The notes under the pieces: generated by a model
The model's database searches: none
Told to the model about the DNA's origin: nothing
What the model saw: only the letters and a program-made list of their open reading frames with translations
In this document: positions 12,268-22,175 of the stretch, in pieces
Numbering within the stretch: the stretch's first letter is position 1
Layout of the letters: each line of letters opens with the position of its first letter
From: an uncultured Candidatus Melainabacteria bacterium
GTDB taxonomy: Bacteria; Cyanobacteriota; Vampirovibrionia; Gastranaerophilales; Gastranaerophilaceae
Reading direction: 5' to 3'
Assembly: GCA_949841365.1 (NCBI GenBank)
Contig: CATKZI010000002.1
Span: 1-64,000 of the forward strand
DNA: 64,000 nt
Translations under genes and position numbers: made by a program

Positions 12268-13425
12268 ATGTCCTTATTAGGAAAATATATAGACGACATA
12301 AAAGAAGATGAGCTGAATTCAAGCTATACACCGCCTGCGGTTTTAAAAACTCGAAAAGAAGATTTGAGTTTTGAACGCTCAATGGCAATATCAACAGGTT
12401 TGCACATTACAATACCTGCTTTGATTGCACTTATATGTTTGATTTTAACTCTTTTGGGTATAACTATTACTTTATTTGACAAGCCAAAACCCAAAATGAA
12501 CGATATTGAATTTGTACTTGTTGACAAAGAAGATACGCCGATTAATAAAAATACTCCGTATCGTTCTGATAGAAATTCAAGAGCAGGCGGGCATCACGAC
12601 CCGACAAGAAAGGTTTCTATGCCGTCACCTGCACCCGGAGCACCAACACAGGCTTCGCAGCCTGCCAAACAGCCTGCTAAACAAAATCCTATACAAAAAA
12701 TGGTTCAACAGGCAATCCAACAGCAGCCAAAACCTGCACAAAAACCGACACAAGCTCCACAACAGGTTCAAAAACCGCAACAGGCTAAACCCGCACCCCC
12801 GACAGCGCGTCCATCAATAAAACCACCGTCAACACCTCGTCCTGCAGTAAAACCGTCTACACCATTCACTGTACCAGTGCCAAAAGGCGGAACAGGAACA
12901 GGCAGATATACTACAGGCCCAATCAGCGGTTCAGGAACTTCTGCAAAAGGCGGAGGTTCAACTGCGGGTTCATCAGCAGGAAAATACGCTCCCGGTCCTT
13001 CACTTGCGCCGACAGGCGGTTCGGGAAGTAAACTCGCAAAAGGTTCAGGCGGAGGCGGAACCGGCGGAGTAGGCAACCCGGGACCCGGAAATCCTAACGG
13101 CAGACCGGGGATTGATGCAATAAGAGAGCCTGATTTCGGCCCATACATGAGAGATTTGCAAAAACGTATAAAAATGAACTGGGATCCCCCGAAAGGCAAC
13201 AAAAGCAAACGTGTTGTTCTGCTTTTCAAAATTGCCAAAGATGGAAGATTACTGTCTTGCAGTGTCTTTAAATCATCAGGACTTCCCGGAGCAGATAAAG
13301 CCGCAATAAATGCGGTTCAGGCAACAGCGCCTTTCAGACCGCTACCGCCTGAATTTAAAGGACCGAGTATAGATATTCAATTTACGTTTGATTACAACGT
13401 ATTTGGTGCATCAGGATACAATTAA
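12268..13425 (+). CDS. TonB/TolA-like energy transducer, Pro/Gln-rich linker
   Basis: N-terminal TM, PAQKPTQAPQQ linker, TonB-like C-terminus VVLLFKIAKDGRLLSCSVFKSSGLPGADKAAINAV. Confidence 0.85.
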   Translation: MSLLGKYIDDIKEDELNSSYTPPAVLKTRKEDLSFERSMAISTGLHITIPALIALICLILTLLGITITLFDKPKPKMNDIEFVLVDKEDTPINKNTPYRSDRNSRAGGHHDPTRKVSMPSPAPGAPTQASQPAKQPAKQNPIQKMVQQAIQQQPKPAQKPTQAPQQVQKPQQAKPAPPTARPSIKPPSTPRPAVKPSTPFTVPVPKGGTGTGRYTTGPISGSGTSAKGGGSTAGSSAGKYAPGPSLAPTGGSGSKLAKGSGGGGTGGVGNPGPGNPNGRPGIDAIREPDFGPYMRDLQKRIKMNWDPPKGNKSKRVVLLFKIAKDGRLLSCSVFKSSGLPGADKAAINAVQATAPFRPLPPEFKGPSIDIQFTFDYNVFGASGYN

Positions 13426-13611
13426 ACACCTATAAAGCAAAACAGATGCGAGGGATAAATGTAAAAAACATAAAACAAATATAACAAGAATACCCGAGTG
13501 CATTGACCAAATAAAGCCGGTGACACAAAGGTATAACAAATAAAAACAAGAACCGTTAAAAGGCGGTTTGAAAACAATCGTAAGCTACGTTAAAAGAAGA
13601 GGATAAAAATT

Positions 13612-14259
13612 ATGGAACTATTATGGAACTCAATTGCAATGGACTGGCCTGTACTATTACCGATTTTTGTATGTTCAATTTTGGTAGTAGCGGTTATTAT
13701 CAACAGACTTTCTTATTACAAAAAGAATAAAAGAGATGTTATGCTGGTTATCAAAGGCTTGCAAAAAGAATTGATTAACAACAACCTTGAAGGTGCAAGA
13801 AATATCGCAATTCAATGCGGCGGCGTAATCGGCGGAATTGCTGAAGAAGCTGTAAGAATTCTTGATGAACAAAAAAGCGGTTTCTCAAGAGCTTTCGATA
13901 TTTCCGCTTCACTTACCACAAGAAACCTTGAAAACCACTTAACAATCCTTGGTACAATCGGCGGTGTTGCACCGTTTTTAGGTTTGTTCGGTACAGTTGT
14001 AAGAATTCTTTTCACATTCCAAGACTTGTCAGCTCAAGGAAACCAATCTGCAGCGGTTGCATCAGGTATTGCATCAGCATTGATTGCTACAGCATTCGGT
14101 CTTGGTGTTGCGATTGTTGCGGTAATTTTCTACAACTCTTTCCAATCAATCGTAAAACGCTATGAAGATGATTTCCAATTAATTAAATTGTTGTTCTTAA
14201 GCTTTGTAGATTCAAAAGACGAATCAACAACTCCAAGCAACGCAAACATTTCATTATAG
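13612..14259 (+). CDS. exbB: MotA/TolQ/ExbB proton channel family protein
   Basis: NHLTILGTIGGVAPFLGLFGTVVRILFTFQ...AVASGIASALIATAFGLGVAIVAVIFYN. Confidence 0.92.
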   Translation: MELLWNSIAMDWPVLLPIFVCSILVVAVIINRLSYYKKNKRDVMLVIKGLQKELINNNLEGARNIAIQCGGVIGGIAEEAVRILDEQKSGFSRAFDISASLTTRNLENHLTILGTIGGVAPFLGLFGTVVRILFTFQDLSAQGNQSAAVASGIASALIATAFGLGVAIVAVIFYNSFQSIVKRYEDDFQLIKLLFLSFVDSKDESTTPSNANISL

Positions 14260-14268
14260 GTATAAAAA

Positions 14269-14724
14269 ATGGGAATGAAAACAAATAAGGGCAAAGAAGC
14301 TCTTTTTACAGAAATCAATATAACTCCGTTAACAGATATTTTTCTGGTTCTGTTAATCATTATGATGGTTGTTGCTCCGACATTTCAGTCAAATGACACA
14401 TCTATTGCAATGCCTGAGATTAACAGCGGTATAACAATTGAACAGCATAATGCAACCGTTTCTGTCACAAAAGAGGGAGATATGTATCTTAACGGAACTC
14501 CTGTAACAGAAGACAATCTTGTATCGGAACTCGTTGCCCTTAAAGACCAATTGGAAAAACCCGAACTTGTTGTAAAAGCGGACGAAAAGGTTAAAAGTGC
14601 AAAGATAATGGAAATTATGAATTCTGCACAAGATGCGGAATATAAAAAACTTATCGTAGCAGGCGAACCGTTGAGCAAAAAAGAACAAAAAGAACTGAAG
14701 CGTGCCGCTTCACCCGCCACCTAG
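14269..14724 (+). CDS. exbD: ExbD/TolR family protein (copy 1)
   Basis: FTEINITPLTDIFLVLLIIMMVVAP. Confidence 0.92.
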   Translation: MGMKTNKGKEALFTEINITPLTDIFLVLLIIMMVVAPTFQSNDTSIAMPEINSGITIEQHNATVSVTKEGDMYLNGTPVTEDNLVSELVALKDQLEKPELVVKADEKVKSAKIMEIMNSAQDAEYKKLIVAGEPLSKKEQKELKRAASPAT

Positions 14725-14730
14725 GCTTCG
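14695..14730 (+). repeat. Diverged copy of the stop-anchored hairpin repeat inside the exbD1 3' end
   Basis: CTGAAGCGTGCCGCTTCACCCGCCACCTAGGCTTCG versus TAGGAGCGTAGCCGCTCCACCCGCCACATTAGGC. Confidence 0.7.
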
Positions 14731-14748
14731 TAAAAAGGAAAGACACCT

Positions 14749-15141
14749 ATGAGCAGAAATCGAGATTCATTCAACGAAATAAATATAACTCCGTTAACAG
14801 ATATCTTTTTGGTACTGTTAATCATTATGATGGTAATCGCACCAATGCTTGATCAGCAGGGGTTAAATCTTACTGTTCCCGAAAATGTTGCAGAAGAACA
14901 GGTTAAAAATAAAGAATCCAAAATTATGACAATTATGGTTGATGCGGGAGATAATTTCTATCTTGACGGTCAGGAAATTCCTGTTACAGACCTTGAAAGC
15001 ACGATTAAATCTCAGGCAAAAAATTACCCTGACGGACTTTTGATTAAGACCGATGCAGATTCCTCTCACGGCGCAATGGTAAAAGTTATGGACAGCGCAA
15101 GAAATTCAGGCATAACAAGTATTTCTGTCGACCAAATTTAA
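14749..15141 (+). CDS. exbD: ExbD/TolR family protein (copy 2)
   Basis: FNEINITPLTDIFLVLLIIMMVIAP. Confidence 0.92.
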   Translation: MSRNRDSFNEINITPLTDIFLVLLIIMMVIAPMLDQQGLNLTVPENVAEEQVKNKESKIMTIMVDAGDNFYLDGQEIPVTDLESTIKSQAKNYPDGLLIKTDADSSHGAMVKVMDSARNSGITSISVDQI

Positions 15142-15305
15142 TCTGTCCAGATAGAGTTTCCGTCTGCAATATCAAAAAATCTTTTCATCTTATCTGAAAC
15201 TGAATCGTCGGAAAATATCGGATTTAATTTCGGCGTAACAGGTTTTGCTATTGCGTCTAGTTTATCCACACTCTTTTTATAACTTTCAAAATCAACTATC
15301 TTCAT
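15138..15305 (-). CDS. Small protein, 55 aa
   Basis: MKIVDFESYKKSVDKLDAIAKPVTPKLNPIFSDDSVSDKMKRFFDIADGNSIWTD; GAGAGA upstream; below the ORF-track length cutoff. Confidence 0.6.
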   Translation of the reverse strand: MKIVDFESYKKSVDKLDAIAKPVTPKLNPIFSDDSVSDKMKRFFDIADGNSIWTD

Positions 15306-15436
15306 AATTTCTCTCTCTGTATTAATAAAAACATCAGCGGACAGACGATTTCAAAATCGGTTGTTTTATTTACAATTCTTAAAGCAATATCATCGATTTT
15401 TGAGGTATAATTAAATAAAAAAGAAAGGGTGCTTTA

Positions 15437-17326
15437 ATGAAAAAAAATCAATCCGCAGGAATGTATATAGTCTTAGGCATAGTAATACTTGCTTTTGCAT
15501 CATCATTTATAATGTCAAGCCCTGCCACAAAAACAGAAGAAATTTCTTATTCAAACTTTTTGGAAAAACTTGATAACGGAGAATTCAGCAAGGTAGAAAA
15601 AGCAGACGATTTTTTGGTTGCAATACCTAAAAATCAGCCTGAACCCGAAAAAACAGTAACAACTCCAACTATGGATAATCCTTTCGGAATTCCTCAAACC
15701 AAAGCTCCCACATTGAGATATAAAGTTTTAACACCTGCTTATGACCCCGAGTTGATGAAAAGACTTGACAACTCAGGCTCTGAAGTACAGGTTACGCGTG
15801 AAACAGACCCGTCAAAAGCATTAGGCGGTGCATTAAGCTTCCTGTTACTTCCGATTTTATTTCTGGTATTTTTTGCAGTACTTGCAAAAAGTATTCAAGC
15901 AGGCGGTTCGCAGGCAATGTCATTTGGCAAAAGCAAAGCAAAAATGCTTCTTGACAGCAAAGTAAAAACAACATTCAAAGATGTTGCAGGCATTGACGAG
16001 GAGAAAAAAGAACTTGAAGAAATCGTTGACTTTTTGAAAAACGGTGACAAATATATAAAACTGGGCGCAAAAATTCCTAAAGGCGTACTTCTTGTAGGCC
16101 CTCCTGGAACAGGTAAAACCTTGATGGCAAAAGCTGTTGCAGGTGAAGCAGGCGTTCCGTTTTTCTCAATAAGCGGTTCGGACTTCGTTGAAATGTTTGT
16201 CGGTGTCGGTGCAAGCCGTGTAAGAGATTTGTTTGAACAAGCTAAAAAACATCAGCCATGTATTATATTTATCGACGAAATCGATGCAGTCGGCAGACAG
16301 CGCGGAGCAGGTATGGGCGGCGGACATGACGAACGCGAACAGACACTTAACCAGCTTCTTGTTGAAATGGACGGTTTCGACGAAAACACAAATATTATCG
16401 TAATCGCAGCAACAAACAGACCTGACATTTTGGATAACGCTTTATTAAGACCGGGACGTTTTGACAGACAAATTTACATAAACGCACCTGACGTTCGAGG
16501 CAGAGAACAGATTTTGAAAGTTCATGCAAAGAACAAAAAACTTGATGAAGCAGTTGATTTAAAAACACTTGCAAAACGTACACCCGGCTTTACGGGCGCT
16601 GATTTGCAAAACCTTCTTAACGAAGCAGCACTGCTTGCGGCAAGAAACAATAAAGATTTAATTTCAATGGACGATATTGATAATTCAATTGACAGAGTTA
16701 TCGCAGGTATCGAAAAGAAAAGCAAAGTAATGACTGATGAAGATAAGGAATTAACCTCATACCACGAAGTCGGTCACGCACTTCTTGCAAAACTTTTGAA
16801 AGATGCAGATGAACTTCATAAGGTTTCTATCATTCCTCGCGGATACGCACTCGGTGTAACTTGGACAAAACCGAAAGATGAAAAAGTTCACACCAATAAA
16901 GCAAAATTACTTGCACAGATTACCGTATCACTTGGCGGACGCGCTGCAGAGGAAATTATTTACGGCAAAGACCGCGTTTCTACAGGCGCATCACAGGATT
17001 TAATCAACGTAACAAATATCGCAAGAAAAATGGTTACAGCCTGGGGTATGTCTGACAAGTTAGGCAACATGGCTTACGGAAAAAATCAGGAAAACGTCTT
17101 TATGGGCAGAGATTTCGGGCACCAGAGAGATTACTCGGAACAGGTTGCATTTGAAATCGACGAGGAAATGAAACGAATTGTCGATGAAAAATATGAAGAA
17201 GCAAAACGCCTGCTCAGCGATAATCGCAATGTATTAGAGGCAATTGCCAGAGAACTTCTCGACAAAGAAACAATTGAAGCGAAAGAATTTGACGAGATAA
17301 TGGAAAGAGTAAGAACAGGAGCGTAA
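15437..17326 (+). CDS. ftsH: ATP-dependent zinc metalloprotease FtsH
   Basis: [51 protein letters not shown]. Confidence 0.97.
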   Translation: MKKNQSAGMYIVLGIVILAFASSFIMSSPATKTEEISYSNFLEKLDNGEFSKVEKADDFLVAIPKNQPEPEKTVTTPTMDNPFGIPQTKAPTLRYKVLTPAYDPELMKRLDNSGSEVQVTRETDPSKALGGALSFLLLPILFLVFFAVLAKSIQAGGSQAMSFGKSKAKMLLDSKVKTTFKDVAGIDEEKKELEEIVDFLKNGDKYIKLGAKIPKGVLLVGPPGTGKTLMAKAVAGEAGVPFFSISGSDFVEMFVGVGASRVRDLFEQAKKHQPCIIFIDEIDAVGRQRGAGMGGGHDEREQTLNQLLVEMDGFDENTNIIVIAATNRPDILDNALLRPGRFDRQIYINAPDVRGREQILKVHAKNKKLDEAVDLKTLAKRTPGFTGADLQNLLNEAALLAARNNKDLISMDDIDNSIDRVIAGIEKKSKVMTDEDKELTSYHEVGHALLAKLLKDADELHKVSIIPRGYALGVTWTKPKDEKVHTNKAKLLAQITVSLGGRAAEEIIYGKDRVSTGASQDLINVTNIARKMVTAWGMSDKLGNMAYGKNQENVFMGRDFGHQRDYSEQVAFEIDEEMKRIVDEKYEEAKRLLSDNRNVLEAIARELLDKETIEAKEFDEIMERVRTGA

Positions 17327-17341
17327 ATTTATAAACAGGGT

Positions 17342-17372
17342 AAAAAAAACGGGAATTAATTCCCGTTTTTTT
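17342..17372. terminator. Bidirectional terminator between ftsH and fliR
   Basis: AAAAAAACGGGAATTAATTCCCGTTTTTTT. Confidence 0.85.
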
Positions 17373-18150
17373 ATACTATATGCGAATACGAAATAAAATA
17401 ATCAGTTATAATATTCACAAGCATAGGCAAAATCCAAACCATAATCGCAGCGCCCAAAACAGGTTTGAACAAGAAGCTTAATTGGAAAACGTTTACCTGC
17501 GGAGCTGTTTTTGAAATTACACCCAGAATAATATCCTGCCCCAATGTCGCAAGCAAAATCGGAGATGCAATCTGCAATCCCATATACAAAACATTAGACG
17601 ACATTTTGACTACATAATCCAAATTCACAAGTTCTGCCAGAGGAAGCAAAGTTCCGTCAAGTGGAAATACTTCAAAGCTGTGGATTAATGCATTCAAAAG
17701 CCAATAAACCCCGCCTAACTGCATAAAAATTACAAGTCCGAGGAATGAAAATAACTTACCGACAATAGAAACCTGTGATGATGTAGTAGGGTCTAAAACC
17801 ATAGCAGATGAAAGCCCCATTTGCATATTCACCATATCACCGCCCGCATCAATTGCCAACAAAATTAACTGCGCAACATACCCGAGCATTGCACCGACTA
17901 CCATATTCAGTACCAACGATAACATAAACGAATTTTCAATAATTGTTACCTGAGGTTTTACAACACCTGTCAGAACTATTGTCATAAGCAAAACAAGCGC
18001 AATTTTAATCATACCCGGCATTTCTTTTCTGTTAAACACGGGCGCAAACCTTACAAAACCCAGAAGCCTTGCAAATATAAAAATTCCGCCGGCAAGATAG
18101 GCGTTCATCAACGGAAACATTTTCATTAATTCTGAAATAATTTGCTCCAT
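17371..18150 (-). CDS. fliR: Flagellar/type III export protein FliR
   Basis: FARLLGFVRFAPVFNRKEMPGMIKIALVLLMT; follows fliP-fliQ. Confidence 0.9.
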   Translation of the reverse strand: MEQIISELMKMFPLMNAYLAGGIFIFARLLGFVRFAPVFNRKEMPGMIKIALVLLMTIVLTGVVKPQVTIIENSFMLSLVLNMVVGAMLGYVAQLILLAIDAGGDMVNMQMGLSSAMVLDPTTSSQVSIVGKLFSFLGLVIFMQLGGVYWLLNALIHSFEVFPLDGTLLPLAELVNLDYVVKMSSNVLYMGLQIASPILLATLGQDIILGVISKTAPQVNVFQLSFLFKPVLGAAIMVWILPMLVNIITDYFISYSHIV

Positions 18151-18639
18151 CTATCTCCCCAAAATCTTGTTAGTTTCTACAAAATCAGGTTTTGGCATTG
18201 GTGTCTGCTGACTCGGAATATATTTTGTTTTCTGCTGATTATCAATAAACGGAACTTTACCCGGATTTTTCATAATTTCATTAATAGTCGGCTGATTATT
18301 GAATTTATCAGACATTTCATGTTCAAAAGGAGTTGTGTATTTGTAGTAATTCGCAGGCAGAACGTAAGAATCATTTTTTGAAACAAGATTAAATGCCATA
18401 GACATTCCGTCAATCGTAAAGCCTTTTAAAAGGTTTATAAATCCAACTCCGCCGATAATAATTACGAGGAATACACCCAAAATTTTCGGAGCAGCCGCAA
18501 TAGTTTGCTCCTGAACCTGAGTTACCGCCTGCAAAATACCGACAACAAGACCGATACCCGCCGCAACAAGTACACAGGGCATAGATATAGAAAGCATTAA
18601 TAAAAATCCTTTTGCTAAATATTCAATTAAAACTTCCAT
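18151..18639 (-). CDS. fliQ: Flagellar/type III export protein FliQ with C-terminal extension
   Basis: Two-TM FliQ core (GIGLVVGILQAVTQVQEQTI) followed by ~75 extra residues. Confidence 0.88.
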   Translation of the reverse strand: MEVLIEYLAKGFLLMLSISMPCVLVAAGIGLVVGILQAVTQVQEQTIAAAPKILGVFLVIIIGGVGFINLLKGFTIDGMSMAFNLVSKNDSYVLPANYYKYTTPFEHEMSDKFNNQPTINEIMKNPGKVPFIDNQQKTKYIPSQQTPMPKPDFVETNKILGR

Positions 18640-18648
18640 TTTGCCCTC

Positions 18649-19290
18649 CTAATTATAACTCGTCACAAGCCCCTGAACTATCAGCGCCCAGCCGTCTACC
18701 GCAATAAATATCAGCAGTTTGAACGGCATTGAAATAATTGTCGGCGACAGCATGAACATACCTAATGCCAGCAAAATATTTGCAACAACAAGGTCTAATA
18801 CAATAAACGGTACAAATATGATAAACCCGATTTCGAATGAAGTTTTTAATTCGCTGATAATAAATGCGGGTGCAACTTGCCATACGGTTAATTCCTCAGG
18901 ATTTGCGGGGGCATCACCTTTTGACATTTGAACAAAGAACGCAATATCGCTCTCTCTTGTCTGTTTCAGCATAAATTCTTTTAAAGGTTTTGAACCTTCA
19001 TTTATTGCCTCAACAATATTCTGGTTTTTCTGATACGGAACAGAACCCATTTCGTACATTTTTTGAAATGTTCCGCCCATTGTATAAAAAGTCAAAATCA
19101 TTGCAAGTCCGACGATTACAACCGATGGCGGAACCTGCTGTGTACCCATTGCTGTTTTAAGCATTGAAAATACTATAACAAACCTTAAAAAACTTGTCAT
19201 ACAGCAAAATACCAACGGCAATAACGAGAAAACCGTCATAACTATCAACATTTGCAATACAGGGTTCATATCCTTAATTATTGTATCCAT
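18649..19290 (-). CDS. fliP: Flagellar/type III export protein FliP
   Basis: TSFLRFVIVFSMLKTAMGTQQVPPSVVIVGLAMILTFY. Confidence 0.93.
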   Translation of the reverse strand: MDTIIKDMNPVLQMLIVMTVFSLLPLVFCCMTSFLRFVIVFSMLKTAMGTQQVPPSVVIVGLAMILTFYTMGGTFQKMYEMGSVPYQKNQNIVEAINEGSKPLKEFMLKQTRESDIAFFVQMSKGDAPANPEELTVWQVAPAFIISELKTSFEIGFIIFVPFIVLDLVVANILLALGMFMLSPTIISMPFKLLIFIAVDGWALIVQGLVTSYN

Positions 19291-19657
19291 TATTCTTACC
19301 TATATTTACTAAATTTTTAAAAACTTCATCAGCATTTTTTGCTTTGTGAATATTCACAATTGAAGGCAATTCTTCAACAGAAGCTTTTGGAGTTTCACCT
19401 TCACCGAGTTTTGAGATTAGAGCAGTTCTTTCGGCATCTGATGCCACCAAAAATCTCTCGTTACCGGCTCTTACAACATAAAGATTTTTACGCGGAGCAA
19501 GACTTATACAATCCTCTACATTCAAAAACTGTGATTTTGAAGCAGTATTGCAGGAGAATTTTTTATACACAATAACGGCAAGGAAAATAATCCCAATCAT
19601 TGCCATCGTATAAACTATGAAATTAATTAAATAACTTGTCATATTAGATATCCTCAT
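19274..19657 (-). CDS. fliO: FliO-like flagellar biosynthesis protein
   Basis: N-terminal TM then VEDCISLAPRKNLYVVRAGNERFLVASD; position upstream of fliP. Confidence 0.75.
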   Translation of the reverse strand: MRISNMTSYLINFIVYTMAMIGIIFLAVIVYKKFSCNTASKSQFLNVEDCISLAPRKNLYVVRAGNERFLVASDAERTALISKLGEGETPKASVEELPSIVNIHKAKNADEVFKNLVNIGKNNGYNN

Positions 19658-20819
19658 CTTCTAATTCAAAGTCGCTGTAATCAAATTCGTCTTCCTCAGA
19701 AGTTCCCTGAGGCTGTTCTTGCGAAACTTGTTCCTCTACAGTGCTGTTATCCGCAAAACTTTCATCGGCGAAATCGTCATTTTGAGATTGTGGCTGTGAT
19801 GCAGAACTTTTCGCACCTTTAGCAATAACCTCATCAATCTTAACGCCATATCTGTCGTTAACAATTACGAGTTCACCGCGCGCAATAGGTTTATTCTCAA
19901 CGCTCAATGTCACTTTATTATCATAAATAGAGGTTAAATCAACAACCAATCCTTCCTCAATCTTTTTGAGTTCGCCAAGAGTAATTTTCACAGTATCAAA
20001 CTGCGCACTCATTTCAACCTCAATGCTGTCCCAAAGGTTAGTGTTTTCAGCCATTTCTTCCTCTCCTTCGTCGTTATCATAAGGCAATACAAGCCCGAGG
20101 TTCGGATTAAGATTAATGTCTTTTTCATAATCCTCAAGCTTTAATACCATATGTCTTGTATCAGTGTTGTCAAAGACAACTATATCGTCAATATCTATAC
20201 TTTTTACGTCAATTAGCTTTAATCTTGTCGTTCCGATTTTTACAGAACCTTCAAGAGTACTTGATGAAAAATCCGCATAATCAAATTTGTCACCCGAACT
20301 TGTTATAACATCAGGACTTAATAAAACATCAGGCAAAGTTACGATAAATTTCCCGCATGTACCTTTATCCGAATCTTTAATCAAAAAAGTCAAGTGAACA
20401 ACATCAAAATTTGTACGTTTTAAAGTCGGCGGAGCGGGACTGAGCAGCTTTGATACTGCATTATACATATAATCGTTAAATGCAGTAATAATCTTTGCTT
20501 CCAAATCTGTTAATCTGTTTAAGTTAAATCTGCTTTCAGGCTTACCCAAAACTCTTTCCAATATAAGTCCGATAGCCTTTTCAGACGAGCGGAAAAACAT
20601 ATCATGAACCTTATCAATCATAACTTTGGTTACAAAATATGCATCTTTATCCATCAATGTATTAATATTTTTGCTAATTCCTAAAAGAACAAATTGAAAT
20701 CCCGGCAGAAAAAATTCATCGCATGCCTGCTGAATAATCGGCGGGTATTCCCTCGAAAACCAGCTGTACTGTGCGTACAATTCCTTATTATCTATTGTAT
20801 TGACTTTTTCCGCTGTCAT
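19644..20819 (-). CDS. FliM/FliN (SctQ-like) switch/C-ring protein with two SpoA regions
   Basis: FliM-like middle domain, SpoA-like segments near GSVKIGTTRLKLIDVKSI and VEMSAQFDTVKITLGELKKIEEGLVVDL...VNDRYGVKI; acidic tail. Confidence 0.78.
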   Translation of the reverse strand: MTAEKVNTIDNKELYAQYSWFSREYPPIIQQACDEFFLPGFQFVLLGISKNINTLMDKDAYFVTKVMIDKVHDMFFRSSEKAIGLILERVLGKPESRFNLNRLTDLEAKIITAFNDYMYNAVSKLLSPAPPTLKRTNFDVVHLTFLIKDSDKGTCGKFIVTLPDVLLSPDVITSSGDKFDYADFSSSTLEGSVKIGTTRLKLIDVKSIDIDDIVVFDNTDTRHMVLKLEDYEKDINLNPNLGLVLPYDNDEGEEEMAENTNLWDSIEVEMSAQFDTVKITLGELKKIEEGLVVDLTSIYDNKVTLSVENKPIARGELVIVNDRYGVKIDEVIAKGAKSSASQPQSQNDDFADESFADNSTVEEQVSQEQPQGTSEEDEFDYSDFELEDEDI

Positions 20820-20914
20820 ATCTATCCCTTAAGTCCGGTATTCCCCATAAATACAATATAATAATACCACTGACTTCACATCAATCATTTAATGGATATT
20901 TCGGAAAAATCAAT

Positions 20915-20944
20915 AAAAAAGCCCCTCAATTGAGGAGCTTTTTA
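20915..20944 (-). terminator. Terminator after pgk
   Basis: AAAAAGCCCCTCAATTGAGGAGCTTTTT hairpin. Confidence 0.75.
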
Positions 20945-20959
20945 GTATAAGATAAATTC

Positions 20960-22162
20960 TTACGCTTCATCTAAAGCTGCAACACCCGGTAAAACTTTAC
21001 CTTCGATAAATTCTAATGAAGCACCGCCACCTGTTGAAACGTGAGTGAAGTCTTCTGCTTTAAAGAATTTTTTAGCAGCTGAAACAGAATCACCGCCGCC
21101 GATTACAGAAACCGCACCGTTTTTAGTTGCTTCAACTACAGCTTGAAGAACTGCTTTTGTACCTTCCGCAAATTTAGGATTTTCAAATGCGCCGACAGGA
21201 CCGTTCATCAAAATTGTTTTTGAAGATTTTAATACTTCAGCAAAAGCTTTTCTTGATTCAGGACCAGCATCAACACCTTCAAATCCGTCAGGAATTTCGT
21301 TGATAGCAACAAATTTGTTAGTACCATTTCCTGAAAAATCATCAGCAACAAGAACATCAGTAGCCATAACAAGTTTAACACCTTTTTCCTGAGCTTTCTT
21401 TTCAATAGCTTTAGCAACTTCTAATTGGTCATCTTCGCAAATTGAATTACCGATTTTACCGCCGTTAGCTTTAACAAATGTATAAGCCATACCGCCGCCG
21501 ATAATCATATTGTCAACTTTGTCTAACAAGTTTTCTAAAACACCGATTTTAGAAGAAACTTTAGCACCGCCAACAACAGCAGTGAAAGGTCTTACAGGAT
21601 TATCAAGAGCTTGAGATAAGCATCTGATTTCTTTTTCCATCAATAAACCTGCAACAGCCGGTTTTACAAGCTGAGCAACTTTAGCAGTTGAAGTGTGTTT
21701 TCTGTGAGCTGCACCGAATGCATCATTTACATAGAAATCACCAAGTTTAGCAAGTTCTTGAGCAAAAGTCATATCATCATCTTTAGCTTCTTCAGCTTTG
21801 TAGTAACGAATGTTTTCTAACAAAGCAACCTGACCGTCTTTCAAAGCTTCTAATTCTTTATCAGCGCCTTCGCCAACAGGTGATTTAACAAATAAAACAT
21901 CTTCACCTAACACTTTAGACATGTGTTTTGCAACAGGTTCTAAAGTAAATTCAGGGTTTGCTTCACCTTTTGGTCTGCCTAAGTGAGCCATAAGAATAAT
22001 TTTAGCTCCTTTTTCCTGCAAAGCACGAACTGTTGGAACGATAGCTTGAATTCTTGTATCGTCAGTAACATTTTTGTCAGCATCTAAAGGTACATTAACA
22101 TCAACTCTGACAAGAGCGCGTTTGCCTTTAACATCAGCTAAGTCATTAATAGATTTTTTCAT
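20960..22162 (-). CDS. pgk: Phosphoglycerate kinase
   Basis: KGKRALVRVDVNVPLD...GRPKGEANPEFTLEPVA; AAGGAGAG before ATG 22162. Confidence 0.97.
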   Translation of the reverse strand: MKKSINDLADVKGKRALVRVDVNVPLDADKNVTDDTRIQAIVPTVRALQEKGAKIILMAHLGRPKGEANPEFTLEPVAKHMSKVLGEDVLFVKSPVGEGADKELEALKDGQVALLENIRYYKAEEAKDDDMTFAQELAKLGDFYVNDAFGAAHRKHTSTAKVAQLVKPAVAGLLMEKEIRCLSQALDNPVRPFTAVVGGAKVSSKIGVLENLLDKVDNMIIGGGMAYTFVKANGGKIGNSICEDDQLEVAKAIEKKAQEKGVKLVMATDVLVADDFSGNGTNKFVAINEIPDGFEGVDAGPESRKAFAEVLKSSKTILMNGPVGAFENPKFAEGTKAVLQAVVEATKNGAVSVIGGGDSVSAAKKFFKAEDFTHVSTGGGASLEFIEGKVLPGVAALDEA

Positions 22163-22175
22163 GTTTTCTCTCCTT

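Noticed and set aside
12768-13238. 156-aa minus-strand ORF, Pro/Gly-rich
   Set aside because: Antisense shadow of the Gly/Pro-rich TonB linker; no ribosome-binding site.
17305-17330. ACAGGAGCGTAAAT at the ftsH stop as another copy of the stop-anchored repeat
   Set aside because: Only GGAGCGTA matches; no complementary arm and no CCACCCGCCAC tail.
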